A stretch of DNA of 64,000 nucleotides from Burkholderia sp. OK233 (GTDB lineage Bacteria; Pseudomonadota; Gammaproteobacteria; Burkholderiales; Burkholderiaceae). The stretch lies in contig NZ_OCSR01000002.1 of assembly GCF_900230185.1 (NCBI RefSeq), forward strand, positions 3,596,001 to 3,660,000, written 5' to 3'. The translations under genes and the position numbers were made by a program. Below, piece after piece: positions 18,369 to 27,940 of the stretch. The notes beneath the pieces were generated by a model, which worked only from the letters and a program-made list of their open reading frames with translations, did no database searches and was not told where the DNA came from. Within the stretch, counting starts at the first letter, position 1. Every line of letters starts with the position of its first letter.

Positions 18369-18461
18369 CGATTTTTCTCGTGAATTCAGCGAGATTAATC
18401 AATTGTACTCGAGCGGATCGTGCAGCAGAATGAATTCATGAATTCAAGGAAAGGTATCCAG

Positions 18462-18779
18462 ATGCTTGTAGACATCCGTCGTTACACGATCGTCCCGGGA
18501 ATGCTGAAGGCATACCTTGAGGTCTACGAGAGGCATGGACTACCTGTCCAGCGGCGCCATGTAGGCGACCCATTGGGATATTTCATTTCAGAAGTGGGCG
18601 AGCTGAATCAGGTTGTGCATCTGTGGGGCTATGAAGACGCTGCTGACAGACAACGGCGTCGCGCACAGATGGAGAAAGATCCCGATTGGGTCGAGTACAA
18701 AAAGATGACGGCTTCAGGTAAGTACATCCAGCGCCAGGAGAACCAACTGGTGATTTCCGCGCCGTGGTCGAGGCTGTAG
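18462..18779 (+). CDS. NIPSNAP family protein
   Basis: A 105-residue protein beginning MLVDIRRYTIVPGMLKAYLEVYERHGLPVQRRHVGDPLGYFISEVGELNQVVHLWGYEDAADR, which carries the NIPSNAP signatures: E/DxRxYT..PG...Y, then G.F.SE.G.LN.VVH.W.Y.. The start at 18462 follows AGGAAAGG by a good distance. NIPSNAP proteins have a ferredoxin-like alpha/beta-barrel fold and often accompany catabolic operons; no enzymatic activity is settled. It is the first gene of the run facing the LysR gene and lies 12 bases before the DapA-like gene. Confidence 0.85.
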   Translation: MLVDIRRYTIVPGMLKAYLEVYERHGLPVQRRHVGDPLGYFISEVGELNQVVHLWGYEDAADRQRRRAQMEKDPDWVEYKKMTASGKYIQRQENQLVISAPWSRL

Positions 18780-18791
18780 ACATCCCACCCA

Positions 18792-19802
18792 ATGCCCACG
18801 CCGGCGTACTCACTGTCCAAATCCAACATGTACGACAATCTTCTCGATTTTAAAGCTGCTGGTGTTTTCCCGATCGCCATCACACCGTTTGCGGACAATG
18901 GCAATGTCGACTTTGCCAGTCTCGATCGGCTGACTGACTTTTTCCTTTCCTGCGGCGTGCCAGGCATTACCTATCTCGGCGTTCTTGGCGAGGCGTCCAA
19001 GTTGTCCGGAACCGAAAGCATGCAGATTGTTCGATGCGCACTCGAACGTGCGAATGGGCGCGCGAAAATTATCGTCGGCGCCGGCCAGGTCGGATTCGAC
19101 AATCTTCGGCAATTCACGAGCGAAGTGATGGATGCAGGCGCGTCCGCAATCATGGTCGCTCCCGGTACAGGATTAAAGACTGACGATCAGATACTGGGCT
19201 ACTTCGAAGGAATGATCAAAATAGTCGGCGACGACGTTCCCCTCGTCTTGCAAGACTACCCGCAAAATACCGGCGTTTTCATGTCCGTCCGCGTTCTGTC
19301 GCAGTTGCTCCAGCGTCATCCGAGTATCAAGGTCGTCAAACACGAGGAAGCGTCGTCACTGAGAAAGATCACCACGCTACGAGTACAGGAAGGCAACGGT
19401 GAAAGAGAGCGAGTCAGCATTCTCGTCGGAAACAGTGGAATTCACCTTCCGCAAGAATTACATCGAGGAGCTGATGGCGCAAATACCGGCGTTGCATTTC
19501 CCGAGATGCTAGTGGAGGTCTGCCGACGCTTTGCAAAAGGCGAAACTGATTCCGCCGAAGATCTGTATGACCTATTTTTGCCGTTAGTTCGGCACGAACA
19601 GCAACCCGGAATTGGTCTCGCGATCCGCAAAGAGATTTTTCAGCGTCGAGGATTGATTGCCTCCGCCAAGGTTCGTGCGCCTGGCCCTTCGCTAGATCAT
19701 CAAGACCATTTGGAGCTTTCGCGGATTCTCGATCGGTTGCACCGGAAACTCAGGGAAAACGCGGAAGACAGTCTCATCGAAACTTATCGGTTTCACGCGT
19801 AG
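18792..19802 (+). CDS. Dihydrodipicolinate synthase/N-acetylneuraminate lyase family protein
   Basis: A 336-residue class I aldolase/lyase of the DapA superfamily. FPIAITPFADNGNVDFASL opens the barrel. LGVLGEASKLS replaces the usual GTTGE phosphate/carboxylate loop, LQDYP carries the general acid/base Tyr near 155, and IKVVKHE the Schiff-base Lys near 182. It should act on a 2-oxo acid as an aldolase, dehydratase or deaminase. Members of this family in amino-acid catabolic clusters include hydroxyproline-derived pyrroline carboxylate deaminases, but the sequence alone does not fix the substrate. About 40 residues longer than DapA at the C-terminus. Confidence 0.85.
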   Translation: MPTPAYSLSKSNMYDNLLDFKAAGVFPIAITPFADNGNVDFASLDRLTDFFLSCGVPGITYLGVLGEASKLSGTESMQIVRCALERANGRAKIIVGAGQVGFDNLRQFTSEVMDAGASAIMVAPGTGLKTDDQILGYFEGMIKIVGDDVPLVLQDYPQNTGVFMSVRVLSQLLQRHPSIKVVKHEEASSLRKITTLRVQEGNGERERVSILVGNSGIHLPQELHRGADGANTGVAFPEMLVEVCRRFAKGETDSAEDLYDLFLPLVRHEQQPGIGLAIRKEIFQRRGLIASAKVRAPGPSLDHQDHLELSRILDRLHRKLRENAEDSLIETYRFHA

Positions 19803-19918
19803 AACGCGAGTTTGCAGCCGCCTCGCGGAAGGCGACAAGCGGTAGGTTCAATGAGCAGCGTAGATCCGTAAATCATCGTTTGAATGATTGGATAAGGTAA
19901 TCAAACCGGAGACATAGC

Positions 19919-20728
19919 ATGAAAAAGTTTGTTTTCGCCGTAGCAGTGCTGGCTTCGTCATTCTGTTCAACAGTGTTCGCTGACGAACTTGCCGACATCA
20001 AGGCGAGAGGGTCACTAATCTGCGGCGTGCTCGGTGACCTCGTCCCCCTCGGCTTCCAGGACCCCAAGACGCGCAGCCTGGTTGGATTCGACGTCGATGT
20101 CTGCGCTGCCGTTGCAAAATCTCTCGGCGTCAAGCTCGAACTCACGACCGTTTCAGTGGACGCGCGCATTCCCTCGCTTGTGACCGGTCGGGTGGATCTG
20201 ATGACGGCGTCCCTCGCATACACGCCAGTTCGAGCGAAGCAAGTTGACTTCTCGTCAGCTTATATTTCCGTGCCGGTCTCGGTGCTGGTAAAGAAAGACT
20301 CTGGCATTACCAGCTTCACGAGTCTCGCGGGTAAAAAGGTCAGCGCAAATCGTGGTTCAACCTCGGAAGTGTATGCGCGTCAAAAATTGAAGAGCACCGA
20401 AGTTATGACGTTCGATGACGGACCTTCATCCTATCTCGCGCTTCAGCAGGACAAGGTACAAGGTATGGCCATGGTCAAGAGTGCCGCAATTGGCTTTAAA
20501 AACCGCTCCAATGGAACCACGGAGTTTCTAAGCGAAGCGGTGTTCTGGGAGCATGACTGTATTGGCGTAAGAAAGGGCGAGCCGGCTCTCCTTTCGGCTG
20601 TGAATGCTGCGTTGGATCAGCTGGAGAGTTCGGGCGGCATGCAGACGATATGGGATCGGTGGTACGGCCCGTCGACGGAGTACAAGCTCGAGCGAGAGAA
20701 GAAGATCGTACATCTTGCAGATTTCTAA
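19919..20728 (+). CDS. Amino-acid ABC transporter substrate-binding protein
   Basis: A 269-residue periplasmic protein with a signal peptide (KKFVFAVAVLASSFCSTVFA, cleaved near residue 21). It has the polar amino-acid family 3 solute-binding pattern: RGSLICGVLGDLVPLGFQD, GFDVDVCAAVAKSLGV, RVDLMTASLAYTPVRAKQVDFS and a C-terminal WDRWYG. It binds a small amino acid or analogue and delivers it to the permeases encoded next. A strong hairpin directly after the stop probably lets the mRNA for this abundant subunit outlast the rest of the operon. Ligand unknown. Confidence 0.9.
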   Translation: MKKFVFAVAVLASSFCSTVFADELADIKARGSLICGVLGDLVPLGFQDPKTRSLVGFDVDVCAAVAKSLGVKLELTTVSVDARIPSLVTGRVDLMTASLAYTPVRAKQVDFSSAYISVPVSVLVKKDSGITSFTSLAGKKVSANRGSTSEVYARQKLKSTEVMTFDDGPSSYLALQQDKVQGMAMVKSAAIGFKNRSNGTTEFLSEAVFWEHDCIGVRKGEPALLSAVNAALDQLESSGGMQTIWDRWYGPSTEYKLEREKKIVHLADF

Positions 20729-20738
20729 CGGGAAAGAC

Positions 20739-20765
20739 GGTGCTGCCCGAATATCGGGCAGCACC
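20739..20765 (+). terminator. Intercistronic hairpin after binding-protein gene
   Basis: A 12-bp perfect stem (GGTGCTGCCCGA / TCGGGCAGCACC) with a 3-base loop lies between the binding-protein stop and the permease ribosome-binding site. Without a T run it is more likely a 3'-end stabiliser or partial attenuator than a full terminator. Confidence 0.6.
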
Positions 20766-20779
20766 CATGCAAGGAGTCA

Positions 20780-21481
20780 ATGATCGTGAATCTCGAAATT
20801 TTTTCAGTACTCGCGGAACCGGATGTCCAACTGCTCTTTCTGCGCGGTACGCTGACATCTCTCGAACTGTTCATCATCTCAGCAATGGCTGGTTATGCGC
20901 TGGGGGCGCTGCTTGTGGTAATGCGTATGGCCGGTCGGATTCCGTCGGCGATGGTAGGCTTATTCGTCGAATATCATCGAAATGTACCTAGTATCGTCCA
21001 GATTTTCGTCTGGTATTTCGGCATATCGCAGGTGTTGCCGTCGTCGTGGCACGCTTGGGCCAGCAATCATCTTGGCGCGTTCTTCTACGCCGTAGTGGCA
21101 CTTTCACTCAATGCGGCGGCTTATATCTCCGAAGATCTGCGTAGTGGTATGCGAGCGGTCTCGACCGGGCAAATGGAAGCGGCACGCGCGCTCGGTTTGA
21201 ACTTTCTTAAAGCGATGCGGCTGGTGATGGTCCCGCAAGCCATTAAAAGTGCCGCTCCGGCGCTTGTAAATCAGGCGCTTAGCCTCTTGAAAACTACCAG
21301 TCTCGCAATGGCCATCGGCGTGGGCGATCTCATGTATGTTGCGCGGCAGTTGGACGGAGAGACATACGCGACTTTTGCTGCATATCTGACGCCAACGTTG
21401 ATCTATCTCGTGTGCACGCTGACGCTGATGTTTGTTGGTAGCCGGCTGCAGCGTCCCGTTCAGATCGCGCGACAAAGGTAG
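20780..21481 (+). CDS. Polar amino-acid ABC transporter permease
   Basis: A 233-residue inner-membrane permease of the His/Glu/Gln family with about five transmembrane segments. The EAA loop is readable (SGMRAVSTGQMEAARALGLNFLKAMRLVMVPQAIKSAAPALVNQ), which docks on the ATPase. AAGGAG precedes the start. It pairs with the following permease to form the heterodimeric channel. Confidence 0.9.
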   Translation: MIVNLEIFSVLAEPDVQLLFLRGTLTSLELFIISAMAGYALGALLVVMRMAGRIPSAMVGLFVEYHRNVPSIVQIFVWYFGISQVLPSSWHAWASNHLGAFFYAVVALSLNAAAYISEDLRSGMRAVSTGQMEAARALGLNFLKAMRLVMVPQAIKSAAPALVNQALSLLKTTSLAMAIGVGDLMYVARQLDGETYATFAAYLTPTLIYLVCTLTLMFVGSRLQRPVQIARQR

Positions 21482-21487
21482 ACCGCC

Positions 21488-22225
21488 ATGATTGACATTC
21501 TTTCGCAATATGGCCTCCTGCTTCTTGTAGGTCAATATCCGGATGGGCCGCTTGGGGGCATCGCACTGACTCTGGCAATGTCATTGATCGCACTCGTGGT
21601 TGCGTTTCCCGTAGCGGTGATAGTCGCGGTTGCCCGGACTAGCCCAGTACGAGCGATCAGGCGCGCGTCGTCGGTCTATGTAACGTTGGTACGAGGTATT
21701 CCCCTTCTGTTGATAATTTTCTGGGCTTATTTTGTGTTGCCTCTTGTCACAGGGGTGACGACCTCGGCAGCTTCGACTGTGATATGCGCACTGGTGATCT
21801 ACGAGGGCGCATATCTCGGCGAGGCCATTCGTGCGGCGCTCAACGCGCTGCCAAAAGGGCAAACGGAGGCCGCACGTTCACTCGGCATGAGTTACTGGGC
21901 AACGCTCTTCAAAGTCATTCTCCCGCAAGCCCTGTTCAACTGCCTGCCGAGCATGATGAATCAATTCGTGCTGATCGTAAAAAACACATCGCTTGCGTAC
22001 ATTATCGGAGCACATGAGTTGACTTTCTCGGCGAACAGCATCAACGCTCAATTGCTTACCCAGCCGTTCCAGGTGTATCTCATTCTCGCAGCTTGCTATT
22101 TCCTGTTGTGCTATTCCTTGAGCCGTCTGGCACGCCTCGTCGAACGTCGTGTGCTGCGTAAGCGTGCAGGCGGTCTGGGCAGACTGATTGGCGGTAAGTC
22201 TTCACTCGCACAGGTATCGTCATGA
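21488..22225 (+). CDS. Polar amino-acid ABC transporter permease
   Basis: A 245-residue permease, second half of the channel, starting 6 bases after the previous stop. It carries the EAA motif (AALNALPKGQTEAARSLGMSYWATLFKVILPQALFNCLPSMMNQF) and LVRGIPLLLIIFWAYFVLP typical of the GltK/HisM group. Its stop overlaps the ATPase start by 4 bases, so the two are translationally coupled. Confidence 0.9.
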   Translation: MIDILSQYGLLLLVGQYPDGPLGGIALTLAMSLIALVVAFPVAVIVAVARTSPVRAIRRASSVYVTLVRGIPLLLIIFWAYFVLPLVTGVTTSAASTVICALVIYEGAYLGEAIRAALNALPKGQTEAARSLGMSYWATLFKVILPQALFNCLPSMMNQFVLIVKNTSLAYIIGAHELTFSANSINAQLLTQPFQVYLILAACYFLLCYSLSRLARLVERRVLRKRAGGLGRLIGGKSSLAQVSS

Positions 22226-22950
22226 TCGAATTCGTTAACGTCAATAAATGGTACGGTCAGCATCACGTTCTCAACAACGTGAATGAACGTGTTGAACGTG
22301 GTCAAGTCGTGGTGATCTGTGGTCCGTCTGGATCGGGAAAGTCAACGCTGATTCGCACTGTCAATCGTCTTGAGCCGATTGAGAAAGGGCATATCACCGT
22401 GGATGACGTGGACGTGAACGACAGAAAAGTGTCTGTCAACCGTCTTCGAAGTGGAATTGGTTTCGTGTTTCAGCAGTTCAACCTCTTTCCACATCTCAGC
22501 GTCAAGGAGAATGTCGCTCTTGCGCCCGTGAACGTGAGAGGCATTTCGAAAGCCGAGGCGAACGAACGAGCGACACAGCTGTTGGAAAAAGTCGGTCTAA
22601 GGCACAAGGCCGATGCGTATCCAACGCATCTGTCAGGTGGGCAACAGCAACGTGTGGCTATCGCGAGAGCACTGGCGATGGATCCCCCTGTCATGCTTTT
22701 CGATGAGCCGACCAGCGCTCTCGATCCTGAGATGGTGGGCGAAGTGCTGCAGGTCATGAAGGAGTTGGCGAACGATGGCATGACAATGATGTGTGTGACG
22801 CACGAGATGGGGTTTGCTCGCGAAGTAGCGGATAAGGTGTGGTTCATTGCTGAAGGAGAAGTGCTGGAACGGGCCGATCCTGCGGACTTTTTTAGAGCGC
22901 CGAGCCATCCCCGGGCCCAGAAGTTTGTCGCCGACATCCGCAGTCACTGA
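22222..22950 (+). CDS. Polar amino-acid ABC transporter ATP-binding protein
   Basis: A 242-residue GlnQ/HisP-type ATPase with Walker A GPSGSGKST near 36, Q-loop FQQFNLFPH, signature LSGGQQQR, Walker B VMLFDEPTSALDP and switch histidine CVTHEMGFARE. Full length for the family. It completes an importer of binding protein, two permeases and one ATPase, encoded in the run controlled from 18.4 kb. The next gene starts 34 bases later. Confidence 0.93.
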   Translation: MIEFVNVNKWYGQHHVLNNVNERVERGQVVVICGPSGSGKSTLIRTVNRLEPIEKGHITVDDVDVNDRKVSVNRLRSGIGFVFQQFNLFPHLSVKENVALAPVNVRGISKAEANERATQLLEKVGLRHKADAYPTHLSGGQQQRVAIARALAMDPPVMLFDEPTSALDPEMVGEVLQVMKELANDGMTMMCVTHEMGFAREVADKVWFIAEGEVLERADPADFFRAPSHPRAQKFVADIRSH

Positions 22951-22984
22951 ACCCCGTCTTCGAAGTAGTGCAACCGGTAAAATC

Positions 22985-24307
22985 ATGCACGAAGCAATAG
23001 CGGATAGTCTGGCTTCGCTCGCCTTTAAGTTGCAATCGGAAGTGTCATACGGCGCAAATCAGATGCTTATCCGGCAATCCTTGATTGATGCGATCGGATC
23101 CGCGATTGCGGGGTACGACTCACCGGTCGCTAAAATCGCGATGGAATTTGCCAGAATCGGTCTCGGTAAGGGCGACTTGTCGCCGTGGTTTTTCCAGGCA
23201 GAGACCGTGACACCGACCGCTGCGGCGTTTGTTAATTCGAGCGTGATGTCATCTTTGGATATTGACGATGGAAACCGTGCTGCGCGAGGTCATCTCGGTG
23301 CTGCCGTCATACCCGCGGCAACAGCGTTCGGCGCAATACGAGACGTGTCGGCCGAGGTATTCGCACATGCGATTCTCGCGGGTTGTGAGATTGGAGCCAG
23401 ACTTGGCGCGGCGGAGTCTAAACCGTTTTCCGCGTCTGGGAGATGGGCAGGAGTAGGTGCGGCTGTGGCTGCTGGGGTTTGCCTTGGACTCGATCAGAGC
23501 GAGTTGTCGAATGCGATATCTCTTGCGGCTCACACCGCGCCGCTCGTTGCGCCGGCGGGATCTCGGTCTGCAATGACCGGTCACATCAAAGAGGCGGTAC
23601 CGTTTGGGATGCTGTCGGGTGTGACGGCAGCACTGCTTGCGCAAAAAGGCTATCGAGGAGATCCGGATGCCATCGAGAGCGTAGGAATCTACGACGTTGC
23701 CACGCTCGCGGATTTCCCGGCGACTACCTTCGCCTTCAAACGAACATACTTCAAGCGCTACACATGCTGCCGACTCGCTCACGCTCCAATAGACGCGGCA
23801 CTGGCTATCGTCGAACGCGAACGCCTCACTGTGAACGACATCGCGCGCGTTACAGTTCGTACGTTCCGAACGGCGATCGAGCTGCCAAACGAGACTCGTC
23901 CTGCATCATTTGAGTCTGCACAATATAGTCTGCCCTTTGCCATTGCTGTTGCCGTTCTTGGTGGCTCGGACGCACTGCTGCCTCTCTCGAATGACTCTTT
24001 ATTGGACGAGCGCATTTTCGCTCTGGCAGAGCGAGTTGTGTTGATGCATGATCCAACGTTGGACGACCACTATCCTGTATCGACTCCGACCGAAGTCAGC
24101 ATCGCCACGCGTGACGGGGCAGTGTTCTACGAGTGGCGCGAGACAGCTGATGGAGATCCCGGGCGCCCGTTCACGGACAAGCAGCTAATTGAGAAGGTGC
24201 GTACCTTGGCGAGTGGAAAGATCGACGGCGCGCACCTCACAACGATTATCGCTTCGATAGAGTCAAAAATACCGAGTGCGAAAGACTTCGACGCAGCGCT
24301 GCGGTGA
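22985..24307 (+). CDS. MmgE/PrpD family protein
   Basis: A 440-residue protein beginning MHEAIADSLASLAFKLQ. It shows the family pattern: RQSLIDAIGSAIAGYDSP, VNSSVMSSLDIDDGNRAARGHLGAAVIPAATAFG (family: HPG..V.PA.LA), then FKRYTCCRLAHAPIDAALAI (family: K.Y..C...H..IDA). Characterised members dehydrate 2-methylcitrate or decarboxylate aconitate; most catabolic-cluster members act on unknown tricarboxylate- or amino-acid-derived substrates. It follows the ABC ATPase closely and precedes PhzF and RidA homologues, consistent with processing of the imported compound. Confidence 0.88.
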   Translation: MHEAIADSLASLAFKLQSEVSYGANQMLIRQSLIDAIGSAIAGYDSPVAKIAMEFARIGLGKGDLSPWFFQAETVTPTAAAFVNSSVMSSLDIDDGNRAARGHLGAAVIPAATAFGAIRDVSAEVFAHAILAGCEIGARLGAAESKPFSASGRWAGVGAAVAAGVCLGLDQSELSNAISLAAHTAPLVAPAGSRSAMTGHIKEAVPFGMLSGVTAALLAQKGYRGDPDAIESVGIYDVATLADFPATTFAFKRTYFKRYTCCRLAHAPIDAALAIVERERLTVNDIARVTVRTFRTAIELPNETRPASFESAQYSLPFAIAVAVLGGSDALLPLSNDSLLDERIFALAERVVLMHDPTLDDHYPVSTPTEVSIATRDGAVFYEWRETADGDPGRPFTDKQLIEKVRTLASGKIDGAHLTTIIASIESKIPSAKDFDAALR

Positions 24308-24326
24308 CAAAAGGGACATGCGATAA

Positions 24327-25145
24327 ATGAACAGTGAGATCACACTGCCGATCTGGCATGTCGACGCGTTTTCTTCGACAGTGTTCGGGGGAAACCCGGC
24401 CGCCGTGGTCGCTCTATCAGGCCCTTGGCTGCCCGACAAACTGATGCAAGCTATCGCTGCGGAAAACAACCTCTCTGAGACGGCTTTCGTTCGTCTGGGA
24501 GAACATCCTGTCCCTCTGCGTTGGTTCACTCCACGTTGCGAGGTTCCCCTCTGTGGGCATGCAACCCTTGCGACCTTTGCGGTTTTGCACGAAATCCTCG
24601 GACAAGTTGAGACCGGAGCGACAACTGACGTAGTGAGTGCGAGCGGGATTCTTCGAGTTCGGGTCGACGAAGGCTGCTATGTTCTCGAGTTTCCGTCTCG
24701 CCCAACCTTACCAACTCGTGTTTCGAGCACGCACCTTGAGCGAGTGTTAGGTTGCGAGGTGCGCGAGGTATGGGAAAGCGTCGATCGTTACGTGTGCGTT
24801 CTAGACAATCAGGCAGCGGTTGAAGCAGTGCAGGTGAACTTCGACCTGGCGTCGGCACTGGAACTCCCTGGCTTGATCGCCACAGCAAAGGGTAGCAATT
24901 GTGATTTTGTTTCCCGATATTTCGCACCGGCGAAAGGCGTGCCCGAGGATCCAGTGACCGGTACTTCGCATTGCACGCTTGCTCCATTCTGGGGCCAACG
25001 TCTCGGCAAAACGCAGTTGCATGCCCGGCAGCTATCGGACAGAGGCGGTGAAATGCATTGCTCCATTCACAATGACCGCGTACGACTTGTCGGTGAGTGC
25101 AAGATCTATCTTCAGGGTTCGATCACAGTCCCAGTCTCAGGCTAG
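24327..25145 (+). CDS. PhzF family isomerase/epimerase
   Basis: A 272-residue protein of the PhzF/diaminopimelate-epimerase fold. FSSTVFGGNPAAVV opens the first lobe; ENNLSETAFV contains the conserved catalytic Glu; CEVPLCGHATLAT is the first substrate loop and EDPVTGTSHCTLAPFW the second. These enzymes catalyse proton shifts or isomerisations without cofactor. It lies 19 bases after the MmgE/PrpD gene and just before a RidA gene, so it is probably the isomerase step of the pathway. Substrate not predictable. Confidence 0.88.
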   Translation: MNSEITLPIWHVDAFSSTVFGGNPAAVVALSGPWLPDKLMQAIAAENNLSETAFVRLGEHPVPLRWFTPRCEVPLCGHATLATFAVLHEILGQVETGATTDVVSASGILRVRVDEGCYVLEFPSRPTLPTRVSSTHLERVLGCEVREVWESVDRYVCVLDNQAAVEAVQVNFDLASALELPGLIATAKGSNCDFVSRYFAPAKGVPEDPVTGTSHCTLAPFWGQRLGKTQLHARQLSDRGGEMHCSIHNDRVRLVGECKIYLQGSITVPVSG

Positions 25146-25187
25146 CATTACCACCGTAACTGGCCCATGGCCGTAGGAGAAGTCAAT

Positions 25188-25649
25188 ATGTCACCGGAAG
25201 AAAAACTTGTCGCTTTGGGCTTTGAACTGCCGCCGGCGCTTCCTCCGCGATTTAGCTATATTCCATACCGACAGGCGGGCGATCTGCTATTTCTTGCCGG
25301 GCACGGACCAAGACTTCCGGACGACACCTATCGAACTGGAAAAATATCGAGCGACGATCAAATCCCCGGTGCCTACGCCGACGCGCAACTGACTGCATTA
25401 AATATCCTCGCTACGCTGAAATCCGCAGTCGGAGAATTGAGTCGGATCAAGGCATTCATTAAAGTGTTTGGGATGGTCAACGCGGCACCTGATTTTACGG
25501 CGCATCCAAAAGTGATCAATGGCTGCTCGGATTTGCTCGTGAACGTCTTTGACGAAGTGGGACGTCATGCCCGATCGGCAGTCGGCATGGCTTCTTTACC
25601 TAGCAATATGACAGTCGAAATCGAAGTAATCGTACAAATCGCTTCGTAG
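25188..25649 (+). CDS. RidA family protein
   Basis: A 153-residue YjgF/YER057c/UK114 protein. The start at 25188 is preferred to 25167 because TAGGAG lies upstream at the right distance. GDLLFLAGHGPRLPD and ARSAVGMASLPSNMTVEIEVIVQI are the conserved ends of the chorismate-mutase-like fold. The usual substrate-carboxylate Arg is seen in the HARSAVG segment. RidA proteins hydrolyse enamine/imine intermediates or act as deaminases in amino-acid breakdown. Last gene of the forward run starting at 18.46 kb. Confidence 0.88.
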   Translation: MSPEEKLVALGFELPPALPPRFSYIPYRQAGDLLFLAGHGPRLPDDTYRTGKISSDDQIPGAYADAQLTALNILATLKSAVGELSRIKAFIKVFGMVNAAPDFTAHPKVINGCSDLLVNVFDEVGRHARSAVGMASLPSNMTVEIEVIVQIAS

Positions 25650-26545
25650 CACTCGAGCGGACGCTTCCAGACGTGCCCGACGTCAGGATCAGTCGGCTTG
25701 ATGTATGGTTGCGCCACAAATGTAAGAAAACTGCTTGAGTGCCCAACGGAGCATCGAGCTGGGCGGGCGTTTGCGTCCGGGCTCACATCATGGCAACAGG
25801 CGCACGCGGCGGCGCTGCCGCGTGCGGGCAAGATGACCTCGGATGTATAGCAGGCACCGCACGCTCCGACGCCTGCATTGCCCCGCAGTTTTGCTCTTTT
25901 CGCAGCGATGGCGCTATCAAGAGTTCGAGCGAAGCTAGCCATCTCCTCCTACAGCGCGGCACGTAGGCGCCGCCCGCTGTACCCCGATTCCAAATTCACA
26001 AAAACGCAGAGCGATCCGGCTACGTCGGTCTGACTCCGTGATCCGCCGACATGTCTGACCGGTCTGGCGAACGGATCCAGCAATACACAAGAGACGCGAA
26101 CGATCGTTCAAATTGAACGATGCGCACAAACCCTGAGTTGCGAATTTCTACGAAAGAAGATAATTTCTTAATTGTGTCGTGCTATGTTGTGTTCCGGGTG
26201 CTTCGACTACAGGTCGATGCACCTCGTCGCTTCGACGTGAACGCTGAAAGCGTTTGAAGGCGATGGATAGCGAGCATTCGTAGGAGACTCGGGCGAGATA
26301 TTTGTCGTTTTTCACAAACGTCTTTCAGGAAACCTAAATTTTCCGCTCTGTTGAGACATTGCGCAGTTATCCACCGGCCGTACCGAGATGGGTAGAAAGC
26401 ATGTCCGCTTTCCTGTGTGTCACGACAGACTTGATGCTCATCGGTTGCCGTGTCAAGCGGCAGTGTATGAGCGAACTATTCATCAATGGCTATCCCTATC
26501 TTCCATTCGCGGCGATGCGTGGCTAGCAAATGACCAGGAGAAGAC
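25650..26545. other. Long regulatory/intergenic region with overlapping dyads
   Basis: About 900 bases without a supported gene between two transcription units. At 26098-26118 two dyads overlap: GAACGATCGTTC and GTTCAAATTGAAC, which look like an operator. AT-rich DNA around 26150-26200 could carry a promoter. A TTATCCACC string at 26367-26375 resembles a single DnaA box but is not clustered. Confidence 0.45.
26098..26118. promoter_or_regulatory. Overlapping palindromes, candidate operator
   Basis: GAACGATCGTTC (26098-26109) overlaps GTTCAAATTGAAC (26106-26118), both perfect dyads sharing GTTC. They lie about 430 bases upstream of the class III aminotransferase gene. The cognate regulator is not evident. 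Confidence 0.35.
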
Positions 26546-27940
26546 ATGAATCAACCGCTTGATGCTCTGTTCGAGCAGGACCGCGCACACTTTATGCATC
26601 CGTCTACCCACGCTCACGATCACGAACACGGTGCATTGCCGGGGAAGATTGTGCGCGGCGCCAAGGGGATCCGAATCGAAGACCATGAGGGCAGACAGTA
26701 TATTGACGCGTTCGCGGGGTTGTACTGCGTCAACATTGGCTATGGTCGTGGCGAGGTCGCTGATGCAATGTACGAGCAAGCGAAGAAGCTCGCCTATTAC
26801 CACACCTATGTGGGTCATTCGTCTGACGCGATTATTGAGCTTTCCTCGCGGATCATCGAGTGGGCGCCGGCCGGAATGAAGAAGGTGTACTACGGCATGT
26901 CCGGTTCAGATGCGAACGAAACGCAGGTAAAAATCGTCTGGTACTACAACAACGTTTTGGGGCGCCCAAACAAGAAGAAGATTATTTCACGTGAGCGCGG
27001 CTATCACGGTTCCGGAATTGTAACCGGCAGCCTGACAGGCCTGCCTAGCTTCCACGAGAATTTCGATCTCCCGCTCGATCGCGTGAAACACACCGTTTGT
27101 CCCCACTGGTATCGCAAGGCGCCTATCGGAATGAGCGAAACAGAATTCGTCGCTTATTGCGTCAGTGAACTTGAAAAGATGATTGCTCAAGAGGGCGCCG
27201 ATACGATCGCAGCCTTTATTGGCGAACCAGTCATGGGTACGGGCGGTATCGTCCCGCCTCCGACTGGGTATTGGCCCGCTATCCAGGAGGTTCTCAAGAA
27301 GCACGACATCTTGCTGATCTGCGACGAAGTGGTCTGCGGTTTCGGCCGACTCGGGACAAAGATGGGCGCCCAGTATTACGGTATCGAACCCGATCTCATC
27401 ACGGTAGCAAAGGGTCTAACGAGCGCATACGCACCCCTTTCGGGCGTGATAGTCGGCGAGAAGGTTTGGGACGTTATCGCGCGAGGTTCTCAGGAGCACG
27501 GGCCGATGGGGCACGGCTGGACGTATTCGGGGCATCCGGTATGTGCTGCCGCGGCGTTGGCCAACCTGGAAATTATCGATCGCGAGAAACTCGTGGAGAA
27601 CGCAGCACAGGTCGGCTCTTATCTCGGAAGCAGGCTGCACGAAGAATTCGACAACCATCCACTCGTGGGTGAGGTGCGTAGCACGGGCATGCTGGCTGCG
27701 CTCGAGTTCATGGCGGACAAAGAAGCGCGCACTCCTTTCGATGCCTCATTGAAGATTGGACCTCAGGTCGCTGCTGCCGCACTGCAACAAGGCCTCATCG
27801 CGCGTGCGATGCCGCACGGAGACATTCTTGGCTTTGCACCTCCGCTCGTGATGACCCGCGACGACGTGGATGAGATCGTCAGCGTCGTGAAGCATGCAGT
27901 TGACCTTGTTGCAGAGCGAAACCTGTCGAACGCCGGCTAA
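26546..27940 (+). CDS. Class III aminotransferase (omega-amino acid:pyruvate type)
   Basis: A 464-residue PLP aminotransferase. Signatures seen: DAFAGLYCVNIGYGR, YYGMSGSDANETQVKIVWYY, ERGYHGSG, IGEPVMGTGGI, LLICDEVVCGFGR with the PLP-ring Asp, and DLITVAKGLTSAYAPLSGVIV with the PLP Lys near 287. Full length. This group uses amines or omega-amino acids as donors and pyruvate or oxo-glutarate as acceptor. Its operon partners are a PotABCD-like importer and later a RidA, suggesting a polyamine- or amine-like substrate. CAGGAGAAG precedes the start. Confidence 0.92.
   Translation: MNQPLDALFEQDRAHFMHPSTHAHDHEHGALPGKIVRGAKGIRIEDHEGRQYIDAFAGLYCVNIGYGRGEVADAMYEQAKKLAYYHTYVGHSSDAIIELSSRIIEWAPAGMKKVYYGMSGSDANETQVKIVWYYNNVLGRPNKKKIISRERGYHGSGIVTGSLTGLPSFHENFDLPLDRVKHTVCPHWYRKAPIGMSETEFVAYCVSELEKMIAQEGADTIAAFIGEPVMGTGGIVPPPTGYWPAIQEVLKKHDILLICDEVVCGFGRLGTKMGAQYYGIEPDLITVAKGLTSAYAPLSGVIVGEKVWDVIARGSQEHGPMGHGWTYSGHPVCAAAALANLEIIDREKLVENAAQVGSYLGSRLHEEFDNHPLVGEVRSTGMLAALEFMADKEARTPFDASLKIGPQVAAAALQQGLIARAMPHGDILGFAPPLVMTRDDVDEIVSVVKHAVDLVAERNLSNAG

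Noticed and set aside
26367..26375. TTATCCACC resembling a DnaA box, suggesting an origin
   Set aside because: A single copy with a mismatch, with no cluster, no AT-rich unwinding element and no rep gene nearby; a similar string in the RIT terminal repeat is part of that repeat.
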